From Lachnospiraceae bacterium UBA7182 (GTDB lineage: Bacteria; Bacillota; Clostridia; Lachnospirales; Lachnospiraceae): a stretch of 64,000 bases of DNA. The position numbers and the translations under genes are program-made. The stretch is taken from contig DKVI01000071.1 of assembly GCA_002491115.1 (NCBI GenBank), positions 9,275 to 73,274 of the forward strand, written 5' to 3'. The notes beneath the pieces are model-generated. The model had not been told where the DNA came from and did no database searches. It saw only the letters and a list, made by a program, of their open reading frames with translations. Shown piece after piece: positions 59,297 to 64,000 of this stretch (positions within the stretch are counted from its first letter, which is position 1; the number at the start of each line of letters is the position of its first letter).

Positions 59297-61165
59297 TTAT
59301 ACCAGGAAGCCTACAGGTCTTTTACTTTTTGATTCTTTCAGCATATCCGGCAGCACAAAATCTTCCTCCCTGAGACAAAAATCCCCGCTGCTCTCCCCGT
59401 CCCGGCCCCCGTAAACCCTCGCCGCGTAGCCAAGGATTGCGCTTTCTGCCAGGTTTCTGCAAAAACGTCCGTTTCCCATATGGGTATGCTTTTGCGCTTC
59501 CCTGCAGAGGAACTCCACTTTCCCTTTTGCCTGCGGTGTGACGGCGAATCCTCTTTTGTGTACTTCGAGTTGGGTAATCTGCACCAGCTCATCCGCGGAG
59601 TAATCTTCAAACCGGATTCGGAAGGGCACCCGCGACCTTAACCCGGGATTCCTTGAGAAAAACGCTTCCATCTTATCCGGGTATCCGGCGAAGATCACGA
59701 CCGTATCCTCCCTGTTGTTCTCCATTTCCTGCACGATCGTGTTGATCGCTTCATCTCCGAAGTCTCCCTCCTGGTTTTCCACCAGGGAATATGCCTCATC
59801 AATGAACAAAATCTTTCCTTTGGCCTTTTTAAACACCGCTTTTACCTGATCCGCCGTCTGTCCCACATATTTTGCCACCAGGTCAGCCCGTCCAACCTCT
59901 ACAATTCTATGGTCGGAAATCAGCCCTGACTGATAGAAGATGCCTGCCAGTATCCTGGCAACGGTAGTCTTGGCCGTGCCGGGATTTCCGACAAATTCCA
60001 TATTTAGCACTACAGGGACGGATTTTTTTCCCGTCCTGGAAAGATCCTGTTTCATTTTGGCGTAAGCCATGATCTTCCTGACCTGTTCCTTAACTCCTCT
60101 AAGGCCAACCATCTCATCCAGCATAGCGAAATAATCCGGCGCCGGCTGCTGCTCTTTTATGGAAGAGAGCCTGCTTTTGATTTCCTCTGCCGATTTACTG
60201 CCAAAATTGCGGATTTTCATGAAATCTTCATCTTTCATTTTTTGAAGCTCCGCAACCGTATTGATTCCCGCCCTTTTCAGACAGTTAAAGCTTCGCACGC
60301 TCAGATCCAACTCATCTATCAGCATATCCGATGGGATGTTTTTGTCAGGAGATGCATTCTCATATTCATTAAGAAATGCATCTTCATATGCATCGTCATC
60401 AATAAAATCGTCATCAACAAAATCCTCGTCATCGACAAAATCCTCGTCATCGACAGATTTTTTGACGCCTCCGGCCTTTACCTGTTCTTCCATCAGAACA
60501 CTCAGGATTCCCGTCACTCCGCATGTAAGACATTTCGCCGGAAGCGTGCAGGACTGATCTTCCGGGAGATTCTCTTTGTTTAACTCCTTTACCGCCGTGC
60601 CGGGAAACGACAGGGAGATCATGGTCCGCATCCTGAGAGTGATCTCTCCTGGCAGACCTACGAGAATCATTCCCTGTCCGGTACTCCCATCCTGACACGC
60701 ACCGGAAATAATTCGTATAAAACCTCCGGCCTTCCGGACCATCTCCAGCATTTCTTTAAAAAAATACCGGTTCCTCGAGTATGGATCATTGCTATATGTG
60801 TAGTCCCTCTCATAATTTACTTTCTCCTCTTTGATCGACGGCAGGCAGTGAAGTGCATAAACTTTTCCCCGTTCATGAATGCCGTCAAGTAACCCTGATG
60901 ATATGGCGCCTGCCTCCGCAAATTCCTGGAAAATCCAGTTAAAGTCTTCCGATTCCACTTTTACACCCGGGCTTGAAAAGACAATATTCGTCCAGCGCCC
61001 CTCTTCGTCCGCGGTCAACTGCCAGCCAAGAAATTCCTTATCCGGAAACTGTTCTGCCGACCGTAAAAATTTTTCGCATATTTCGGGTGCATAGTCCCTG
61101 CTGTAACATCCGTTCATTTGCCTGATGGTCAAAACTGCAAAATTGGACAAAATATCATTTGACAT
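59297..61165 (-). CDS. AAA+ ATPase (CbxX/SpoVK type) fused to an RNA polymerase alpha-CTD-like domain
   Basis: The protein has 622 residues from the ATG at 61165. Residues 1-235 form an unrecognised alpha/beta domain ending near a Cys pair (KCLTCG). Residues 237-265 are an acidic repeat (VDDEDF). Residues about 278-337 match the RpoA C-terminal domain: IDELDLSVRSFNCLKRAGIN, then IRNFGSKSAEEIKSRL. The DNA-contact residues equivalent to E. coli Arg265 and Asn268 are kept as Arg291 and Asn294. Residues about 343-600 are AAA+: P-loop GNPGTAKT (393-400, Ala in place of the usual Gly), ILFIDEAYSL, and VIFAGYPDKMEAFFSRNPGL with the arginine finger region RSRVPFRI. Target and role are unknown. Confidence 0.85.
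   Translation of the reverse strand: MSNDILSNFAVLTIRQMNGCYSRDYAPEICEKFLRSAEQFPDKEFLGWQLTADEEGRWTNIVFSSPGVKVESEDFNWIFQEFAEAGAISSGLLDGIHERGKVYALHCLPSIKEEKVNYERDYTYSNDPYSRNRYFFKEMLEMVRKAGGFIRIISGACQDGSTGQGMILVGLPGEITLRMRTMISLSFPGTAVKELNKENLPEDQSCTLPAKCLTCGVTGILSVLMEEQVKAGGVKKSVDDEDFVDDEDFVDDDFIDDDAYEDAFLNEYENASPDKNIPSDMLIDELDLSVRSFNCLKRAGINTVAELQKMKDEDFMKIRNFGSKSAEEIKSRLSSIKEQQPAPDYFAMLDEMVGLRGVKEQVRKIMAYAKMKQDLSRTGKKSVPVVLNMEFVGNPGTAKTTVARILAGIFYQSGLISDHRIVEVGRADLVAKYVGQTADQVKAVFKKAKGKILFIDEAYSLVENQEGDFGDEAINTIVQEMENNREDTVVIFAGYPDKMEAFFSRNPGLRSRVPFRIRFEDYSADELVQITQLEVHKRGFAVTPQAKGKVEFLCREAQKHTHMGNGRFCRNLAESAILGYAARVYGGRDGESSGDFCLREEDFVLPDMLKESKSKRPVGFLV
60390..60462. repeat. Short 18-bp tandem repeats in the AAA+/alpha-CTD gene
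   Basis: Units like AAAATCCTCGTCATCGAC repeat about four times with small changes and encode VDDEDF/VDDD-F. Such repeats can change copy number by slippage and so alter linker length between the N-terminal and alpha-CTD parts. Confidence 0.75.
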
Positions 61166-61622
61166 AAGCTGTGCCTCGCTTTCTGTGGACTTTGTTTGTT
61201 CGATAAAGTCGCAATCCGCATCCAGACGATTCCCTGGCACGCTCGCTGTATGATACAGGTCGTGGCGATGCTTACTACCTCCCCGGTCGGCCGTCCGGCG
61301 CGTTTGCGGATGAACTTGTCAAGGAACATTTACATCGGCACAACAAAAAAACCGGTGTATTAGCATCTTTAAAAGAGCAGACTACCCCCTTAAAGAAGCT
61401 ACAGGTATCTGCCTTTATACTTTTTATAAATGTTAATTACACCAGCTTGTTCATCAAGCTATATTATATTTGACAGCCTATATTCTAGCAGGCGGAAAGG
61501 TATCTGTCAATAAAAAATTTACATGTTTCAATTCCACTTTTCAATTCCACTCTCCATACAGAAAGCATCAGCCATTTCTGACTGATGCCCGTTGATACTG
61601 CTGTTCTCGAAACACAGAAAAC
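61166..61622. other. Intergenic stretch without a supported gene
   Basis: An open frame continues upstream of the AAA+ gene to about 61318 but lacks a start and homology. At 61530-61553 the block TTTCAATTCCAC occurs twice in tandem. A hairpin at 61565-61588 (GCATCAG/CTGATGC) may end the yjdF transcript. Nothing else is recognised. Confidence 0.5.
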
Positions 61623-62039
61623 CTATCTGCCCCTGTGCTTCTCCTTCCGCTTCTGCTGTTTCAGTTCAAACAGCCGCTCCTTTTTGGCTTCTCTCTGCTC
61701 CCTGCCGGCCTGCCTGCGCTCTGTCTTTTTCTCTTCTCTCTGCAACTTAAGCGCCTGCTGGGACTTTGTGCCTATTCCCGCCTGCATGGTCTGCTTACCG
61801 GCTTCCCTTTGTCTCCGCTTCGGATTGACCCTGCCGTCTTTTAGAGCCGTCTCAACACCCGGACTGAATCTCAGGCTGTAATAATTTTTGAGGACAAAAT
61901 CCCATACCTCATAGTCCCTGGGTTCGCTCCCAAAGACTACCCGGCATACCGAGAGTTTCCCGTCCTCAATCCTCTCAAATACACCGACCCAGAACGGTCC
62001 CTCAAAAAATACCGTCAAACCTGCCTTTCTTCTGTCCAT
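61623..62039 (-). CDS. yjdF: YjdF family protein (DUF2992)
   Basis: The protein has 138 residues. The N-terminal half (LTVFFEGPFWVGVFERIEDG, CRVVFGSEPRDYEVWDFVL) is the YjdF domain. The C-terminal half is a basic coiled coil rich in Lys, Arg, Glu and Gln, as in known YjdF proteins. Function is unproven. The long leader contains a probable yjdF-class riboswitch that would control its expression in response to azaaromatic compounds. Confidence 0.9.
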   Translation of the reverse strand: MDRRKAGLTVFFEGPFWVGVFERIEDGKLSVCRVVFGSEPRDYEVWDFVLKNYYSLRFSPGVETALKDGRVNPKRRQREAGKQTMQAGIGTKSQQALKLQREEKKTERRQAGREQREAKKERLFELKQQKRKEKHRGR

Positions 62040-62047
62040 AACGAATC

Positions 62048-62200
62048 CCTCCTTAACTGTGTTATGAACAAAGAACGGACAACCCAGGAGGGCAGGTTAC
62101 TTACCCTGATACCATCAGGACGGCCGGGCTACCTACCGGCTCTGGCACATCCAGAGGATGCACGTTGCGTTTTTATCTTTGCTTTTTCTATTTTCAACAG
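62048..62200 (-). ncRNA. Probable yjdF riboswitch (azaaromatic-sensing class)
   Basis: The minus-strand leader of yjdF is about 150 nt and highly structured. It includes CATCCTCTGGATG (hairpin), GCCGGTAGGTAGCCCGGC (stem-loop), CCTGATGGTATCAGG (hairpin), then AACCTGCCCTCCTGGGTT and the ribosome binding site AAGGAGGG. The length, position directly before yjdF and multi-stem layout fit the yjdF RNA motif. The assignment rests on context and visible stems; I did not align it to a covariance model. Confidence 0.7.
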
Positions 62201-62219
62201 GATTTGTTCCCGCTAAAAA

Positions 62220-63170
62220 TCAGCATTGAATCAATGCGTCCAAACATATTTGAGGATCTCTCAATGACTTTACTTTTCTCTCGGTAATTCGATCATCAGG
62301 ACCGATACGCCCGCATAATAATGGTGAATTTACATCATACAGTTTTACATTTTCTTTCACTTTTTTATCGCTGACATTTGCGTAGCAATATTTGCATCCA
62401 TTTAAGCAGGTATCATATGCGCCCACTTCTACACTTTCCAGGCACCCGCATGTTTTTCTTTGATTTTTATCCTTTTCTCCGATTATTTTACACCCCAGCA
62501 ATCGTTCAATCCGCTTTTTATCTATACAGCTTCCATGTTGAATACCAATACTCTGCAAATCAATTTCTTCTGCGCAGGTTTCAACTGTCAGATTATTTTT
62601 TGATGCGATTTTTACTATGTTTTCTGCCAGGATCATCCTGTCATCCTGCGTCATTTCCTTAATTTCAAGTCCCATTGTATTACGCTGTGTTTTCGCATAC
62701 AAATCGACAAAACTTATGACTGCCTTTTCCGTATAATCTGCCAGACTGCACGCGATTTCTTCAAATGCTTTTAGATGATATTCTATGGTATATTTTTTAC
62801 TTAGCAGAATCGGATCATATCTCCATATTACTTTTTCTTTACCTGTTTTTCTGGACAAATCCTGAAACACAGCAATCAATTCTTTTCTTTTGTCCGGAAT
62901 ATTCGGTTCCATATCTTTCCCGTAGCCGGTAAGGGTAAATTGAAAATAATAGGTATATTCCTTTAAACAGTCTAATTGCTCTATCATTTTTGCCGGATTT
63001 TTAGTCCAGAATACAATACAGTCTACTACATCCGGGGACAAGTTGATCCTGCTGATTTGATGGGCATTCACAGGATTTCGTACATATAAAAATCCCTCTT
63101 TGATTCGGTTAATAAACCATTCAGAATAATAATTGGGGATATCGGTTCTTCTGCTAACACTTAATATCAT
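62220..63170 (-). CDS. DUF1848 family protein with C-terminal cysteine cluster
   Basis: The protein has 316 residues. It starts ILSVSRRTDIPNYYSEWFIN and has RNPVNAHQISRINLSPDVVD, VFWTKNP and KVIWRYDPILLS, the conserved blocks of DUF1848. Near the C terminus, KTCGCLES and CLNGCKYCYAN supply five cysteines. The C-x3-C-x2-C order resembles a radical SAM iron-sulfur motif, so an Fe-S or zinc site is likely. The reaction is unknown. It lies about 75 bases upstream of the PIN-like gene's 3' end, and both are on the minus strand. Confidence 0.82.
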   Translation of the reverse strand: MILSVSRRTDIPNYYSEWFINRIKEGFLYVRNPVNAHQISRINLSPDVVDCIVFWTKNPAKMIEQLDCLKEYTYYFQFTLTGYGKDMEPNIPDKRKELIAVFQDLSRKTGKEKVIWRYDPILLSKKYTIEYHLKAFEEIACSLADYTEKAVISFVDLYAKTQRNTMGLEIKEMTQDDRMILAENIVKIASKNNLTVETCAEEIDLQSIGIQHGSCIDKKRIERLLGCKIIGEKDKNQRKTCGCLESVEVGAYDTCLNGCKYCYANVSDKKVKENVKLYDVNSPLLCGRIGPDDRITERKVKSLRDPQICLDALIQC

Positions 63171-63246
63171 GGTGAACCCTTTCCGACAAGTTCCTGTTTC
63201 TTAACTCAATCAACCTTCCTGTTACAAAATTCCGCCGACCTTTCTT

Positions 63247-63894
63247 TCACCGTTCAATATTCCGTATATTCGCATACAGACGCACCCCGCGTTCTCTGCC
63301 GAATTGCTTTAAAGAAGACAGATACAGGCTTTTCCTGTTCTGGGTGTGCGTGAAAATATCGATTACTTTCGGACAATCTTCCTCGAACTCCGTGCCTGCA
63401 AGCATAAGCCTTACTTTTCCTTCCAGCTCTTTCTGCCGCTCATACTCGTTATAAGCGTTTTCCAATGGAATCGGCATCATCTGGTATTTTACCTGACGGT
63501 ACTGGTCATCATTGTTTCCGGACTTTAAGATGCATTCCGAAATGCTTTTTTCCAATATGATCTTACATTTCACCTCGGACACATGTTCCCAGAAATCCAC
63601 AAGAGAATGAAATCCCTGATCTTTGGTCACGATAGCCGCCTTTGTGATTTGATACTTCTCAATCAGTACTCCCAGTTTTGTGGCTATATAAAAATCCAGC
63701 GCGTTCTTCCGCGCTGTGCGGAGTTTATATAAATATATTTTCATGGAAGGATGAAATAGTTTCAAAGATATCTGCTTGCGAATATTGCGCGTACATTCAC
63801 TGTAAAATATATACACCACGTCTTCCGATGTCAGAAACTCATATCCTGTAAGTCCTTCATTCACGACATTTTCGTAATCAATCAAATATAACAT
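63247..63894 (-). CDS. PIN/NYN-like domain protein, predicted ribonuclease
   Basis: The protein has 215 residues from the ATG at 63894, preceded by AGAGGAA. The N-terminal domain (about 1-125) has MLYLIDYENVVNEGL with the first acidic residue, VVYIFYSECT, NALDFYIATKLG (second acidic residue), and AAIVTKDQGFHSLVDFW (third). This is the spaced-Asp pattern of PIN/NYN nucleases. The C-terminal part is helical and basic. It may cut RNA in defence or stress, with no antitoxin visible. A longer frame to 63960 has no ribosome binding site. Confidence 0.75.
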   Translation of the reverse strand: MLYLIDYENVVNEGLTGYEFLTSEDVVYIFYSECTRNIRKQISLKLFHPSMKIYLYKLRTARKNALDFYIATKLGVLIEKYQITKAAIVTKDQGFHSLVDFWEHVSEVKCKIILEKSISECILKSGNNDDQYRQVKYQMMPIPLENAYNEYERQKELEGKVRLMLAGTEFEEDCPKVIDIFTHTQNRKSLYLSSLKQFGRERGVRLYANIRNIER

Positions 63895-64000
63895 GACAGT
63901 ATATTCCTCTCTAAATATTAACTGTATGTTTATTTTACCATATTTATATTCACAGCGCAATATATTCTAAAAAATCTATAGGGTTGTTTCACGAAGGTTT

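Noticed and set aside
61166..61318. Upstream extension of the AAA+/alpha-CTD gene in the same frame
   Set aside because: It lacks a good start codon and reads as composition-poor sequence; the ATG at 61165 with GAGG upstream is the better start.
61530..61553. Tandem TTTCAATTCCAC blocks resembling the end of a CRISPR repeat
   Set aside because: Only two short adjacent copies with no spacer-length gaps and no cas genes nearby; not an array.

Overview
The window looks like a chromosome segment from a Gram-positive anaerobe of the Lachnospiraceae type (Clostridia, Bacillota). The reasons are moderate GC with strong AGGAGG-type ribosome binding sites, Bacillota-type LexA boxes, the cluster recG / DAK2 kinase (YloV/FakA-like) / Asp23 / rpmB, an ECF sigma factor with a DUF4179 anti-sigma protein, and several copies of the AAA-ATPase-like (PF09820) family. 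Genus cannot be fixed by eye. No rRNA, CRISPR array, complete insertion sequence or prophage was seen.

Layout. 0-5 kb: end of a membrane protein, tRNA-Ala and tRNA-Val, a lipoprotein, NAD(P)HX epimerase, a MATE exporter and a DUF2798 membrane protein. 4.8-7.2 kb: an XRE regulator and an AT-rich two-gene cassette whose first gene resembles ADP-ribosyltransferases (DUF3990). 7.3-12.4 kb: two-component system plus FtsX-type ABC transporter; a shared 16-bp palindrome precedes both transcription units. 12.5-14.0 kb: neurotransmitter:sodium symporter-type transporter. 14.1-14.65 kb: a LysM membrane protein under three LexA-like boxes. 14.8-16.85 kb: a ZorA/ZorB-like (MotA/MotB-like) motor pair without the usual Zorya effectors. 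16.8-19.6 kb: a PF09818 ATPase and an esterase. 19.6-24.5 kb: a four-gene sugar catabolic operon (aldolase, isomerase, FGGY kinase, DUF4432) abutting a truncated AraC gene. 24.7-26.4 kb: AEC transporter and AIM24-like protein.

26.5-39.6 kb is an accessory, partly decayed region: three PF09820 genes (one frameshifted with an internal gap, one with an in-frame deletion), a tyrosine recombinase preceded by a 40-bp inverted repeat, a bacterial PARG-like hydrolase, a His-tailed DMT transporter, a C39-like peptidase with a companion membrane protein, a DUF234 ATPase, an M48-type peptidase and two gene remnants. 39.6-46.5 kb holds an esterase and the ATP synthase operon atpBEFAGDC. It lacks a separate delta gene, and AtpA carries a delta (OSCP) C-terminal domain fused to its N terminus. 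46.6-53 kb: lexA, a VanY-like carboxypeptidase, a second two-component system with an unknown membrane-anchored protein, and an ECF sigma/anti-sigma pair with a visible autoregulatory promoter. 53-57.8 kb: recG, DAK2 kinase, Asp23, a 48-residue membrane peptide and rpmB. 57.9-64 kb: second MATE exporter, an AAA+ ATPase fused to an RNA polymerase alpha-CTD-like domain, yjdF behind a probable yjdF riboswitch, DUF1848 and a PIN/NYN-like protein.

The most unusual items are the delta-alpha fusion ATP synthase subunit, the lone ZorAB-like pair, the alpha-CTD/AAA+ fusion, the DUF3990 cassette (with a PARG-like hydrolase elsewhere in the window), and the SOS-controlled LysM protein.
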